A stretch of 48,901 bases of DNA from Photobacterium aphoticum (GTDB lineage Bacteria; Pseudomonadota; Gammaproteobacteria; Enterobacterales; Vibrionaceae), in the NCBI RefSeq assembly GCF_001029435.1, contig NZ_LDOV01000032.1, positions 1 through 48,901 on the forward strand. The letters run 5' to 3'. Both the position numbers and the translations under genes were made by a program. The notes beneath the pieces were generated by a model, which searched no databases, was not told the origin of the DNA, and saw nothing but the letters and a program-made list of their open reading frames with translations. Shown here piece after piece: positions 19,501 through 27,897 of this stretch; the stretch's first letter is position 1, and each line of letters opens with the position of its first letter.

Positions 19501-20513
19501 TCACCCTGACCACTGATGCCATGTTAACACCAGAAGTCAGCGCAAATGGCTGGACGCTGTCCTACTCTCCGTTGCAGCCTCACCATTTACTGCATGCGCT
19601 GCAAACCGATGCGGCGGACTGGGCATTTACCCCGCAGGATCCCGAGCAGGCACACGCAGCGCCGATCAGCCGCGCCGATGCCATTTCGCGCCAGCAACTG
19701 ATTCTGGTGGCCGAAGATCACCCGATTAACCAGCAGATCATTCGCCAGCAACTGCAGCGCCTTGGCTATTATGCCGACATCGTCGACAACGGCCGTTTGG
19801 CGCTGGATGCGTTAGCACAACAACACTATGCCTTGTTACTGACAGACTGCCACATGCCAGAGCTGGATGGCTATGGCCTGATCAAAGCCTTGCGTGCACG
19901 TGGCGATACCCTCCCGGTGATCGCGTTAACGGCCAACATCACGCAAAGTGCTGACGAACACCGTGAACGCCACGGATTCAATGAATTCTTATCAAAACCG
20001 GTGTCATTACCGACACTGGCGGCCACACTGGCGCACTGGATGCCACCGGCACACACCCTCGACATGACAGGTGATACGTATGCCATCGACGAAAGCGCTA
20101 GCACTGCGGATCACACGCTCGAGGATGCAGGCTATCATGCCGATGTGATCAGCACGGCGGCAATCCCGGCAGGCTCCATCTCTCTGCCACAAGGCCCGAT
20201 CGATCTGTCATTACTGACCGCCATCTTTGGTGATGAAAGCATTTGCCTCGACTTTATGCAGCAATACCTCACCACGTGTGAGACCGACTTCCAAGCGCTG
20301 TCACAAGCGATGGCCAGCAATGACATCGCCGATGTCCAGCACATCGGCCACCGCATGAAAGGAGCTGCACTGATGATGGAATGTCAGGCTATCGCCGCCC
20401 TGTGCGAACAAATTGAAGAATCCGCCCTGAACGGGCATATCGAACACGCGCTTTTATCCCCGATTGAAGCGCTTATTCATGCCTTGCATGATCAAGTAGG
20501 ACAACCGTCATGA
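16515..20513 (+). CDS. Hybrid sensor kinase, VieS/BvgS/EvgS type
   Basis: A 1332-residue inner-membrane kinase. Order: signal peptide (to about 20); two tandem periplasmic binding-protein domains, PF00497 (about 25-255 and 270-495); one membrane segment (about 504-524); PAS-like domain (540-655); HisKA with H691 in MMSHEIRTP; ATPase with N, G1 (DTGIG) and G2 (GTGLGLS) boxes; an apparently degenerate receiver-like stretch (about 915-1040); receiver with D1111 in LLTDCHMPELDGYG; and Hpt with H1279 in GHRMKGAA. This is the His-Asp-His relay of unorthodox kinases. Its stop overlaps the start of a REC-EAL gene by four bases, so the likely final acceptor is that protein. GTG at 16515 or ATG at 16518 follows GGAGG. 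The ligand of the sensor domains is unknown. Confidence 0.93.
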   Translation: MMRFIVMLCLLLLSSVTLAQPHSSQTTIKIGYPAFDWAPFSYVSANGHVSGLLPSIVHEIALNGHFKTETHIYPTFSDVLRAFEKNEIDILVGVSSTFERQKTMVFSQPLASIPMAAITHAPPISSIHQLNNKLIALEHGFAIGEQLGHLSTKKTQIVAFPTSEQALTSVQHGTTDAYIGNAIALDEMRNHANGSPSLLLNLLHDVPYERLYIAGHKQQGALIGRINQALSKISQPEMNQIYNTWLSASQRKMLSHQSLLNLTEEEVQWLAQHNTLKVAYHPNDYPYQFTDSNGQMAGMSADLLRLLAQQLNITLVTVGMNNLDSIMADLDSGKVDAIAAVTCTPERLKKLNCTQPYSEEKWVMLSAVTQEKNYVDNHSHIGAVSGRFGEVLLKQLYPNNPITLYNSNAALLRATLNHQVEMAVISLSSASQLLQGEYLGKLRVQISKLDSEGRPVGIAVSRNNTILHDILNKTMAATEPSKLADIKNAWHTVTLNSGVSISKLVFWGFAGFGLIALLTLTFLYWTQKLNNEIAQRKDAEQKLTYLTNNFDGILLQHRQRSLDPTDIELLFVSEKIIDLIGISADELRARPQRIIELLQQRNDNVWLFGEINHALKQGHWQTELQLQSVNDHDRWVEIRSQVVPVEQGWQWTSILIDISNMKKQQFELEHAREEAESATEAKSRFLAMMSHEIRTPISGISSLLELMAPYTRDHAELSGIHKHLDQSANNLLNIVNDVLDFSKIEAGKLTLSPAPCVMTDMLHTLMQPHVIHAKQKGLCFKFWQDPQLAQQLWLDELRLKQVLNNLLNNATKFTEHGTISLLVDVLATQDNHQQLRFTVSDTGIGISEADGAKLFQPFQQVDASTERRFSGTGLGLSICRQIVQLMGGEISMTSSPNHGAMFSFTLQAECVQPRATQTLGLQCGLVDTPLHEDIALPHYLTDWACQSIYLQPLNTSSLIEEARLLALDVILVTARWCQQMRFTAEDAASLAPTRVITLTTDAMLTPEVSANGWTLSYSPLQPHHLLHALQTDAADWAFTPQDPEQAHAAPISRADAISRQQLILVAEDHPINQQIIRQQLQRLGYYADIVDNGRLALDALAQQHYALLLTDCHMPELDGYGLIKALRARGDTLPVIALTANITQSADEHRERHGFNEFLSKPVSLPTLAATLAHWMPPAHTLDMTGDTYAIDESASTADHTLEDAGYHADVISTAAIPAGSISLPQGPIDLSLLTAIFGDESICLDFMQQYLTTCETDFQALSQAMASNDIADVQHIGHRMKGAALMMECQAIAALCEQIEESALNGHIEHALLSPIEALIHALHDQVGQPS

Positions 20514-21712
20514 AAATATTGCTGATCGAAGATCACCCCTTCCAGCAACAAGTGCTGACGAATCAAATAAAGCAAGCCGGTAATGGCGTGTATCAGGTTG
20601 TCTGCGCCGCCAGCGGCAAAGCGGCACTTGCCCTGATGGGCACCCATAAACCAGATTTATTGATCTGTGATCTCAACATGCCTGAAATGGACGGGGTGGC
20701 CTTCTTAAGCCATCTTGCTCAGCAGCAATATCAGGGAGGGATCATTATCTCCAGTGCGGCCACCCCCGCCGTCTTACGATCGGTCGGGAAAATGTGCGCC
20801 AATTACCAACTAGATTTGCTTGGCACCCTGAGTAAACCCACCACACTGGACAATTTACGCACCCTGCTGACCAAAGCAGAACAATTAAAACGTCAGGCCG
20901 CCCCCCGTCAGGTACTGGCCCCGCATCAGTTGAGTGAAGCCGATATTCTGCAAGCGCTGGAACACGGTTGGCTGATCCCGTATTACCAACCGATTGTCGA
21001 TATTCAAACCAGCCAGTGGGACAGCTGTGAAGCCCTGATCCGCATGCAGCACCCGACACTTGGCCTGCTTACGCCGGTTCATTTCCTGCCTTTGCTCACC
21101 GCAATGGGCAAAGATGCCGAGCTGGCCATGTCGACCCTGCGCTACACCTTAGCTCACCTGCCCGCCTTACAAGGTCGCCGGGTTGCCATTAACATCACGC
21201 CGCAAACCTTAATTGCACAAGGCTTTGTCGACAACGTCATCGCGCTGCTGAAAGAGTACCCCAACATGAATCAGCTGATCTCATTTGAGATCACCGAATC
21301 CGATGCGCTGGAAAACGCCGACCAAGGCTTAGAAGCCGCCTCTCGTTTAGGGATCTATGGTTTCCGCCTGTCGATTGATGATTTTGGTACCGGGTATTCC
21401 TCACTCAAGCAGTTGGATTTGCTGCCGTTTGAATCGCTGAAAATTGATATGAGTTTCATTCAGGCGCTGCCGGTGAACCGCACTGCGCAAGCCATTGTCG
21501 AAGCCAGTTTGTTGTTGGCGAACCGCTTGTCACTCGACACCATTGCCGAAGGCATTGAAGAAGATCAGCAATGGCAACTGTTGCATCAAATGCAGTGCCA
21601 GAAAGCGCAAGGCTACTTCATTGGCAAACCGATGCCGATCCAACACCTGGTCGGCTGGCACCTGAACTGGCAAGCACAACAAGCGACGACACTGACGCCG
21701 ATACCCATTTAA
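20510..21712 (+). CDS. Response regulator with EAL phosphodiesterase (VieA-like)
   Basis: 400 residues: receiver (about 1-125, acceptor D54 in LLICDLNMPEMDG) and EAL domain (about 150-390). Catalytic signatures for c-di-GMP hydrolysis are all visible: E174 in EALIRM, NITPQ, FEITES, IDDFGTGYSSL, SLKID, AEGIE and the late QGYFIGKP. It is therefore probably an active phosphodiesterase. VieA of V. cholerae carries an additional C-terminal helix-turn-helix; this protein ends after EAL, so output should be enzymatic only. The ATGA overlap with the kinase stop indicates translational coupling and a dedicated signalling pair. Confidence 0.92.
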   Translation: MKILLIEDHPFQQQVLTNQIKQAGNGVYQVVCAASGKAALALMGTHKPDLLICDLNMPEMDGVAFLSHLAQQQYQGGIIISSAATPAVLRSVGKMCANYQLDLLGTLSKPTTLDNLRTLLTKAEQLKRQAAPRQVLAPHQLSEADILQALEHGWLIPYYQPIVDIQTSQWDSCEALIRMQHPTLGLLTPVHFLPLLTAMGKDAELAMSTLRYTLAHLPALQGRRVAINITPQTLIAQGFVDNVIALLKEYPNMNQLISFEITESDALENADQGLEAASRLGIYGFRLSIDDFGTGYSSLKQLDLLPFESLKIDMSFIQALPVNRTAQAIVEASLLLANRLSLDTIAEGIEEDQQWQLLHQMQCQKAQGYFIGKPMPIQHLVGWHLNWQAQQATTLTPIPI

Positions 21713-21786
21713 CCGGGTCACTGTAACAGGGCGCTGTCACGGTCGCTCTGACAAGGCCCGCCTCCTCTCGCACAAGCAAAACAAGA

Positions 21787-21822
21787 AAACGGTGTCAGCC
21801 GCGCCTTCACTTGGCACCGTTT
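21787..21822 (+). terminator. Probable terminator after the REC-EAL gene
   Basis: AAACGGTGTC and GGCACCGTTT form a ten-base stem with one wobble pair and a 16-base loop. The T-tract is short, so termination is likely but not certain. Confidence 0.45.
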
Positions 21823-22009
21823 AACGCCCCCTTCAGACGCCGTCGCCATTCATTATTGTGCTTTTTTGCCCTAAGGGATGCTTGGCACAGTCAAGAATGC
21901 CGTTTTCAGGGAAATATCCCCACACTTAAAGTATGTTTATGACTACTTTAGCCCCGGCATTTGTAATAAAATAACAATCAAAACACGCCCCACGTGGAGA
22001 ATTAAAGTA

Positions 22010-22753
22010 ATGTCAGCAACCGGTCGAATTCACTCTTTTGAAACCTGCGGCACCGTCGATGGACCAGGTATCCGTTTCATCGTTTTTATGCAGGGCTGCT
22101 TGATGCGCTGCCAGTATTGTCACAACCGTGACACTTGGGATCTGCATGACGGCAAAGAAATCACTGTCGATGAGCTTATTAAAGAAGCCACTGCTTACCG
22201 CCATTTCATGAACGCGTCGGGTGGTGGTGTCACAGCCTCTGGCGGTGAAGCCATGATGCAACCGGAATTTGTGCGTGATTTCTTCCGCGCCGCGCAAGCG
22301 CAGGGCATCCATACCTGTCTGGATACCAACGGCTATATCCGTAAACACACTGACGTGGTGGATGAAGTGTTGGACGCTGCCGATCTTGTGATGCTGGATC
22401 TGAAGCAACTGGATGACAGTATTCACCAAAACCTTGTGGGCGTACCGAATAAACGCGTATTGGACTTTGCCCGTTACCTACACCAGCGTGGTCAGAAAAC
22501 ATGGATCCGCTACGTGGTTGTCCCTGGCTTTACCGATGACGAACGCTCCGCGCACCTATTGGGTGAGTTCATCAAAGACATGGACAACATTGAAAAAGTG
22601 GAATTGCTGCCTTACCACCAATTGGGTGAGCACAAGTGGGAAGCCATGGGCTTTGATTACCCACTGTCGGGTGTAAAACCGCCTTCAAAAGAAGTGATGG
22701 AAAATATTCAGAATATCATCAGCAGTTATACCGCTGCGAAAGTGATTTTCTAA
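22010..22753 (+). CDS. pflA: Pyruvate formate-lyase activating enzyme
   Basis: A 247-residue radical-SAM enzyme that installs the glycyl radical on PflB. The cluster motif is C30-x3-C34-x2-C37 (CLMRCQYCH) with the following SAM-binding GGE-type segment SGGEAMMQP. Start: ATG at 22010 giving [22 protein letters not shown], matching the family, with GGAG upstream; the frame is open to 21878 but that extension is not homologous. Separated from pflB by the kinase and REC-EAL genes, it must use its own promoter, within the 297-base gap. A near-palindrome TTAAAGTA/TACTTTAG lies there at about 21927-21953. Confidence 0.97.
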   Translation: MSATGRIHSFETCGTVDGPGIRFIVFMQGCLMRCQYCHNRDTWDLHDGKEITVDELIKEATAYRHFMNASGGGVTASGGEAMMQPEFVRDFFRAAQAQGIHTCLDTNGYIRKHTDVVDEVLDAADLVMLDLKQLDDSIHQNLVGVPNKRVLDFARYLHQRGQKTWIRYVVVPGFTDDERSAHLLGEFIKDMDNIEKVELLPYHQLGEHKWEAMGFDYPLSGVKPPSKEVMENIQNIISSYTAAKVIF

Positions 22754-22767
22754 CGGCATACAGCCAT

Positions 22768-22800
22768 AAAAAAGGAGAGCCTCGGCTCTCCTTTTTTGTT
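22768..22800 (+). terminator. Terminator after pflA
   Basis: AAAAAAGGAGAGC and GCTCTCCTTTTTT form a long stem around CTCG. Strong on the plus strand. Confidence 0.92.
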
Positions 22801-23129
22801 TCCAACACCCTGTTTTTCAGTGCTATCCCACCAATGTCATACTCAACGTAATGCATTTAACGTGGCATTGTCATTTTTAACCTATCAGAAACATAAGACA
22901 TTTCACAACAAAGCATCAAAAAAACTGATTAGAAAAAATCCATATACCTTTGTCGCAATAGCTATGCACGGACAAAAAAGCCGCAAAAATGTAGTAAATT
23001 TACAAATAAATGCTAACGAATCGTGAAAATGTGGCAAATAAATAGAAATAAAGGCTGCCGAATAACGCATATATGCACTGAGTCTTCTATCATTTTCACT
23101 TTCACAGATCATCAATTAAACTGATGAGA
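22801..23129. other. AT-rich gap between pflA and the LysR gene
   Basis: About 330 bases downstream of two convergent genes. A 76-codon ORF here has the lysine/asparagine-rich composition of AT-rich noncoding DNA and no ribosome site. I see no gene, repeat or further terminator. Confidence 0.5.
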
Positions 23130-24035
23130 TTACATTTCCATTTTTTTATCTTTGATCATACGCATCGCTTCACGACGAATACAGTCGCGCAGTGGGTTAT
23201 CAATGGAATCAGCCCGCCAGATAAAGGACAAGGTACGCTGCATGTTCAGTTCAGGGACATTCAACGCCACCAACTCCCCCAGCTCGATATGTTTCACCAC
23301 ATCCAAAAAAGGCAGACAACTCAGGTAAGGGCCATGGGTAACAAGCGATCTAAGCACTGGAATTTGTTCGTATTCACGCCATACATCAAGATCATCAATC
23401 ACCCCATGCAACGCACTTTCAAAACTCTTACGGGTACCAGCCCCCTGTTCACGCAACACCCATTTGGCCTGCTCTAGCTGGGCAAAACTGACTCTATCTA
23501 GGTTGGCATACGGATGATGCTTAGAAGCAATAATCACCAGATGATCGTGACACCACACCTCTTGTTCCAGACGGCTATCATCACAACGCCCTTCAATGAT
23601 CCCAAGGTCAGATTCAAAATTTCTAACCCTATCAATCACTTTCTGTGCATTTTTCACCGTTAACTGAATTCGCAATTCTGGGAAATCTTTATCAATAATA
23701 CTGATAAGCTCTGGCAATAAGTGCTCAGCCGCCGTCTGGCTTGCTGCCACATTAATTTCGCCACTCACCAAATGCTGATCATAAAACCCTAATTCAATCT
23801 GCTGGGCATCAAAAATCAGTTGTTTCGCTCGCGGACGCAGCCAGGCGCCCCAATACGTCAGCGCCATTTGCTTACCCTGACGTTCAAATAACGGCCGTCC
23901 TAACAGCTTTTCGAGCTGAGACAGCGCCATACTCGCCGCTGACTGCGTTAATGCTAGGTTTTCCGCAGCCTTACTGACACTGCGGGTACTAGCAACCTCC
24001 TCAAAAACCGCCAGTTGCTTGAGCGAATAACGCAT
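23130..24035 (-). CDS. LysR-family transcriptional regulator
   Basis: 301 residues. N-terminal winged helix (about 1-60, with KAAENLALTQSAASMALSQLEKLLGRPLF) and a C-terminal LysR substrate-binding domain (about 88-295). The domain resembles the CysB/YeiE branch, judging from the segments IGIIEG-like LGIIEGRCDD and WVLREQGAGTRKSFE. It is divergent from the leader ORF and focA-CBS gene, the usual arrangement for a LysR protein controlling its neighbour, so an effector such as formate or a related metabolite is a fair guess. A seven-base inverted repeat sits in the shared promoter region. Confidence 0.9.
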   Translation of the reverse strand: MRYSLKQLAVFEEVASTRSVSKAAENLALTQSAASMALSQLEKLLGRPLFERQGKQMALTYWGAWLRPRAKQLIFDAQQIELGFYDQHLVSGEINVAASQTAAEHLLPELISIIDKDFPELRIQLTVKNAQKVIDRVRNFESDLGIIEGRCDDSRLEQEVWCHDHLVIIASKHHPYANLDRVSFAQLEQAKWVLREQGAGTRKSFESALHGVIDDLDVWREYEQIPVLRSLVTHGPYLSCLPFLDVVKHIELGELVALNVPELNMQRTLSFIWRADSIDNPLRDCIRREAMRMIKDKKMEM

Positions 24036-24071
24036 AAAAATACTCCCTTAATAACACGTATTGATGCTTCC

Positions 24072-24101
24072 CCCTCATTGTATCAAGTTAAGTGATGAGG
24101 G
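24072..24101. promoter_or_regulatory. Inverted repeat in the LysR-focA promoter region
   Basis: CCCTCAT at 24072-24078 and ATGAGGG at 24095-24101 are perfect complements with a 16-base spacer. It lies between the LysR start and the leader ORF. LysR proteins bind interrupted dyads in such positions, making it a candidate operator for the divergent regulator. Confidence 0.4.
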
Positions 24102-24181
24102 TTAAAAAATTAATCAATTTTACTCAATCGTTTGCTTGCCCCTATTCTGAAGGTGTTCACTCACTACAGCAAGGAGGAAAC

Positions 24182-24283
24182 GTGACGCAATTCAACCCAT
24201 TATGTTCAACCCAAGCCGGTAAGCGTATCGGCCAACGACAAGGAGGCTATTGCGATGGCCGCGGAAGCACCAACATCCGGTAG
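24182..24283 (+). CDS. Leader ORF overlapping the focA-CBS start (33 aa)
   Basis: A GTG-start ORF of 33 codons with a near-ideal AAGGAGG at 24171-24177. It runs over the focA ribosome site (AAGGAGG near 24240) and start codon at 24255 in a different frame, ending at 24283. Such a layout lets ribosomes on the leader either block or deliver initiation at focA. The peptide is not recognisable. An alternative reading is that the first Shine-Dalgarno is decoration or mRNA-stabilising. Confidence 0.45.
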   Translation: MTQFNPLCSTQAGKRIGQRQGGYCDGRGSTNIR

Positions 24284-25730
24284 CAGTAATTTCACCCCAA
24301 AAGAAATGATGAAACAGGCCGAGTACTACGCCATCGGCAAAGCCTCGAAGCCAACACGCACAACCGTGGCGCTTGCCGTCACTGCCGGTGTCTTCATCGG
24401 TCTGGCGTTTGTGTTCTACATCACAGTCACCACCGGTAATACGGCGATGAACTGGGGGGTAAACCGCATGCTGGGTGGCTTGGCCTTCAGCTTGGGTCTG
24501 ATCCTCGTGGTGATTTGCGGCGGTGAACTCTTCACCAGTACCGTGCTGTCATCCATTGCCCGTGCTAACCGCCATATCAGCACCGGTAAAATGTTAGCCA
24601 CCTGGGGCAAGGTGTACGTCGGTAACTTCATCGGTGCGATGCTGTTGCTGACCTTGGTGACCATGGCCGGTTTGTACCAGCTTGACGGTGGCCAGTGGGG
24701 CCTGAATGCCTTGAACGTGGCGCAGCACAAACTGCACCACCAGCCAGCAGAAGCGTTTGCGCTGGGTGTGTTGTGTAACTTACTGGTGTGTTTAGCGGTA
24801 TGGATGACCTTCTGCTCAACCAACATGCTGACCAAGATGGCAATGATGATTTTGCCCGTCGCAATGTTCGTGAGCACCGGTTTTGAACACAGCGTGGCCA
24901 ACATGTTTATGGTACCGCTGGGGATCACGATTCAGCACATGGCACCAGAGAGCTTTTGGCTAAACCTGGGTGTGTCACCTGAACAGTATGCCGACCTCAA
25001 TATTCACAACTTTATTTTCGCCAACCTTATTCCTGTGACACTGGGCAATATCGTCGGCGGCGGGGTACTGGTAGGACTCACGTACTGGGCGATTTTCAGC
25101 TCACCAAAGGAACAGCCGCAAGCGGCAACATTAATCACGCCTGATTTTTCACAGTCAAACGTATTAAAAATGGACATTACTATGATGAAAGACAACTTGC
25201 TCGTAAATGATCATATGCGCCCTGCGACCGTGACTTTACTGCCAACGATGCCTGTCGCAGAAGCTCTAGACATTCTTCTGAACGAAAACTTGTCTGGTGC
25301 ACCGGTTCTGACCAGCGACCAGCGTCTGGTAGGTTTCTTCTCTGTCCATGATGTCTTGGTGGATCTGTGGTGTAAAGACTACATCCCAGAGGCGGAAGGC
25401 AAAGTACAAGACCTGATGAAACACGAGATTCAAACAGTGAGCCCGGATAACTCTATCCTAGAAATCGCTGAGTACATGAGCATTGATAAAAATGTTCTGT
25501 ATCCCGTATCAAGCGGCGGTATTGCAACAACCATGACGACACTGTCTCTGAGTGAGCGTGCCCGTACCATGGTCGTGAACCGTCCACATATCTTCCCGGT
25601 AGTAAAGGATGACCACCTAGTCGGCATTATTACCCGCCAGGAGATTGTACAGGCACTGCGTCCTGTATATGGCAACATCGTGTCGGTAACTGAGATGACT
25701 GCAACCGAAGCGAAAGCTGAAATTGCCTAA
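24255..25730 (+). CDS. focA: FocA formate channel fused to a CBS-domain pair
   Basis: 491 residues. Residues 15-285 form a formate/nitrite transporter channel (PF01226) with six hydrophobic segments and typical signatures CGGELFTS, GKVYVGNFIGA and NLIPVTLGNIVGGG. Standard FocA ends there. The last ~185 residues contain two CBS motifs: about 315-370 (VNDHMRPATV ... LVGFFSVHDVL) and about 385-475 (VQDLMKHEIQ ... LVGIITRQEIV). CBS pairs often bind adenine nucleotides and gate transporters, so channel activity may respond to energy state. Met codons at 306, 310 and 311 lie in the linker and could mark the start of an ancestral separate CBS gene. Start: ATG 24255 behind AAGGAGG. LysR gene divergent; fhs follows. 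Confidence 0.92.
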   Translation: MAAEAPTSGSSNFTPKEMMKQAEYYAIGKASKPTRTTVALAVTAGVFIGLAFVFYITVTTGNTAMNWGVNRMLGGLAFSLGLILVVICGGELFTSTVLSSIARANRHISTGKMLATWGKVYVGNFIGAMLLLTLVTMAGLYQLDGGQWGLNALNVAQHKLHHQPAEAFALGVLCNLLVCLAVWMTFCSTNMLTKMAMMILPVAMFVSTGFEHSVANMFMVPLGITIQHMAPESFWLNLGVSPEQYADLNIHNFIFANLIPVTLGNIVGGGVLVGLTYWAIFSSPKEQPQAATLITPDFSQSNVLKMDITMMKDNLLVNDHMRPATVTLLPTMPVAEALDILLNENLSGAPVLTSDQRLVGFFSVHDVLVDLWCKDYIPEAEGKVQDLMKHEIQTVSPDNSILEIAEYMSIDKNVLYPVSSGGIATTMTTLSLSERARTMVVNRPHIFPVVKDDHLVGIITRQEIVQALRPVYGNIVSVTEMTATEAKAEIA

Positions 25731-25761
25731 TCCGTTCGACTAAAAAATAATTCTCTAAGTC

Positions 25762-25796
25762 ATAGCCTACCCAGTGCTCGGGTAGGCTATTTTTCT
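25762..25796 (+). terminator. Terminator after focA-CBS
   Basis: ATAGCCTACCC and GGGTAGGCTAT form an 11-base perfect stem with a seven-base loop followed by TTTTT. Confidence 0.92.
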
Positions 25797-25902
25797 TTCT
25801 GCCTCAATGTATTACCCTCTCCCAGCTTGTACCGCATCAAATTAACCACAGTTATATCGGAAATTCTCTATTTATACGTGATAAAATTATGGTATAAAGC
25901 CA

Positions 25903-25918
25903 ACGCAAACGTTTGCGC
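25903..25918. promoter_or_regulatory. PurR box ACGCAAACGTTTGCGC
   Basis: Matches the PurR consensus ACGCAAACGTTTGCGT at all but the last base, with the full GCAAACGTTTGC palindrome. It lies 62 bases upstream of fhs and just after a plausible -10 hexamer TATAAA (25893-25898), so bound PurR would block initiation. Purine repression fits the role of Fhs in supplying one-carbon units for purine rings. Confidence 0.8.
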
Positions 25919-25979
25919 ACCTGTTTTACCACGGTCCGTAAGCTATCTCCTGCCATCTATGCGAGGTTCTGGGCGCCCA

Positions 25980-27734
25980 ATGAAAAGTGATATTGAAATT
26001 TGTCGTGAGACGCTACTCACCCCTATTGATCAGATCGCGCAGCATGCCGGTATTCATGCCGACGATCTAACCCCTCAAGGCACCCTGAAAGCCAAAGTTA
26101 AACCGTCTATCTTAAAGCGTCTGGCCGATCAGCCAGAAGGCAAACTGGTTGTGGTGACCGCCATTACCCCGACCCCGTTGGGCGAAGGTAAAACCGTGAC
26201 CACCATTGGTCTGGCACAAGGTCTGGCTAAGCTGAACAAAAAAGTCATGGCCTGTATTCGCCAGCCTTCCATGGGGCCGGTATTTGGCGTGAAAGGCGGC
26301 GCAGCCGGTGGCGGCTATAGCCAAGTGGCACCGATGGAAAAACTGAACCTGCACCTGACCGGTGATATTCATGCCGTCACGGCGGCGCACAACTTGGCTG
26401 CCGCCGCTTTGGACGCCCGTCTGTACCACGAAGAGCGTTTGGGCTATGACGCCTTTAGCGTGCAAACCGGTATGCCTGCCCTTCGCATCGACATCAACCG
26501 TATCGTGTGGAAACGCGTGATGGATCATAACGATCGTGCCCTGCGCATGATCACCGTCGGCAAGAACGAGCCGGGCAAAAACATCAACGGTATTGAACGT
26601 GAAGACGGCTTTGATATCTCTGCGGCGTCTGAGCTGATGGCGATTCTGGCACTGGCGAAAGATTTGGCCGACATGCGTCAGCGCATTGGCCGCATCGTGC
26701 TGGCCTATAACCTGGACGGCGAGCCGGTCACGGCAGAAGATCTGCAAGTGGCGGGCGCGATGGCCGTGACCATGTGTGAGGCGATTGAACCGACTCTGAT
26801 GCAAACACTGGAAGGTGTACCGACACTGATCCACGCTGGCCCGTTTGCCAATATCGCCCACGGTAATTCGTCCATCATTGCTGACCGCATCGCCCTGAAA
26901 CTGAGTGAATTCACTATCACTGAAGGCGGTTTCGGCTCTGACATGGGCTTTGAAAAAGCCTGTAACATCAAAGCTCAGCAAGCCGGACGTGGCCCTGATT
27001 GTGCGGTTGTGGTCGCGACCCTGCGTGGTCTGAAAGCCAACTCAGGCCGTTACGATCTGCGCCCGGGTCAATCCCTGCCAGACAGCATTTTTGCGCCGGA
27101 TGCCGATGCCCTGAACGACGGGTTTGCGAACCTTGCTTGGCACATCAACAATGCCGCCAAATACGGCGTACCTGTCGTCGTGGCGATTAACCGTTTCCCA
27201 CAAGACACCGACGCCGAGCTGGCACAACTGAAAACCCTGATTGAACAAGCGACCTTCCCGACCCGCGTGGAAGTGGCAATCAGTGAAGCCTTTGGTAAAG
27301 GTGGCAACGGCGCATTAGAGCTGGCACAAGCGGTGATCAATGCCTGTGAACAACCGGCCCACTTCAAACCGTTGTACACGCTGGATCAAACGCTGGAAGA
27401 AAAACTGATGACCGTGGCGGAAGTCGGTTACGGTGCGTGCGGCATTGAACTGTCTGATCTGGCCAAACAGCAGCTGGCAGAACTCAAAGCCCACGGCCAT
27501 GACAACTTGGCGATCTGTATGGCGAAAACGCCGATGTCGATCAGTCATGACCCGAGCCAGAAAGGCGCGCCAACCCAATTCACTGTGCCTGTGCGTGAGC
27601 TGAAACTGTGTGCCGGGGCGGGTTTTGTCTATGCGCTGTGTGGCAACGTGATGACCATGCCGGGTCTGCCAGAGAAACCGGCTTACCTGTCACTGGATAT
27701 CGACAGCGACGGTAACATCATTGGGTTGAGCTAA
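25980..27734 (+). CDS. fhs: Formate-tetrahydrofolate ligase
   Basis: A 584-residue cytosolic enzyme making 10-formyl-tetrahydrofolate from formate, ATP and tetrahydrofolate. Start: ATG at 25980 gives the family N-terminus MKSDIEIC; the open upstream stretch contains promoter and operator elements. The ATP-binding loop [10 protein letters not shown] (residues 63-72), the [15 protein letters not shown] segment, and the C-terminal [13 protein letters not shown]...MTMPGLP signature are all present. E. coli lacks this gene. Beside focA-CBS it forms a formate transport and assimilation pair. The ribosome site is weak. PurR box upstream; strong terminator downstream. Confidence 0.97.
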   Translation: MKSDIEICRETLLTPIDQIAQHAGIHADDLTPQGTLKAKVKPSILKRLADQPEGKLVVVTAITPTPLGEGKTVTTIGLAQGLAKLNKKVMACIRQPSMGPVFGVKGGAAGGGYSQVAPMEKLNLHLTGDIHAVTAAHNLAAAALDARLYHEERLGYDAFSVQTGMPALRIDINRIVWKRVMDHNDRALRMITVGKNEPGKNINGIEREDGFDISAASELMAILALAKDLADMRQRIGRIVLAYNLDGEPVTAEDLQVAGAMAVTMCEAIEPTLMQTLEGVPTLIHAGPFANIAHGNSSIIADRIALKLSEFTITEGGFGSDMGFEKACNIKAQQAGRGPDCAVVVATLRGLKANSGRYDLRPGQSLPDSIFAPDADALNDGFANLAWHINNAAKYGVPVVVAINRFPQDTDAELAQLKTLIEQATFPTRVEVAISEAFGKGGNGALELAQAVINACEQPAHFKPLYTLDQTLEEKLMTVAEVGYGACGIELSDLAKQQLAELKAHGHDNLAICMAKTPMSISHDPSQKGAPTQFTVPVRELKLCAGAGFVYALCGNVMTMPGLPEKPAYLSLDIDSDGNIIGLS

Positions 27735-27757
27735 ACCTTTACCCACCATCTGCACAT

Positions 27758-27797
27758 AAAAAAACGCCAGCAACGAGAGTTGCTGGCGTTTTTCTTT
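27758..27797 (+). terminator. Terminator after fhs
   Basis: AAACGCCAGCAAC pairs with GTTGCTGGCGTTT around GAGA and is followed by TTCTTTG. On the minus strand a T-tract is also present (complement of AAAAAAA), so it may also stop nupC transcripts. Confidence 0.9.
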
Positions 27798-27897
27798 GTC
27801 TTTCTTTTACCGCTTCTTTATCGCAATGTTATCGTAATACCGATGGCATTCACCACCGGCACAGATAACATAGACTCAGCAGGCAAATTCAGACGCA

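Noticed and set aside
21927..21953. TTAAAGTA/TACTTTAG repeat upstream of pflA
   Set aside because: Short, AT-rich and imperfect; could easily arise by chance. Mentioned only in the pflA entry.
22796..23026. 76-codon ORF after the pflA terminator
   Set aside because: Starts within the terminator T-tract, lacks a ribosome site and has the residue bias of AT-rich noncoding DNA.
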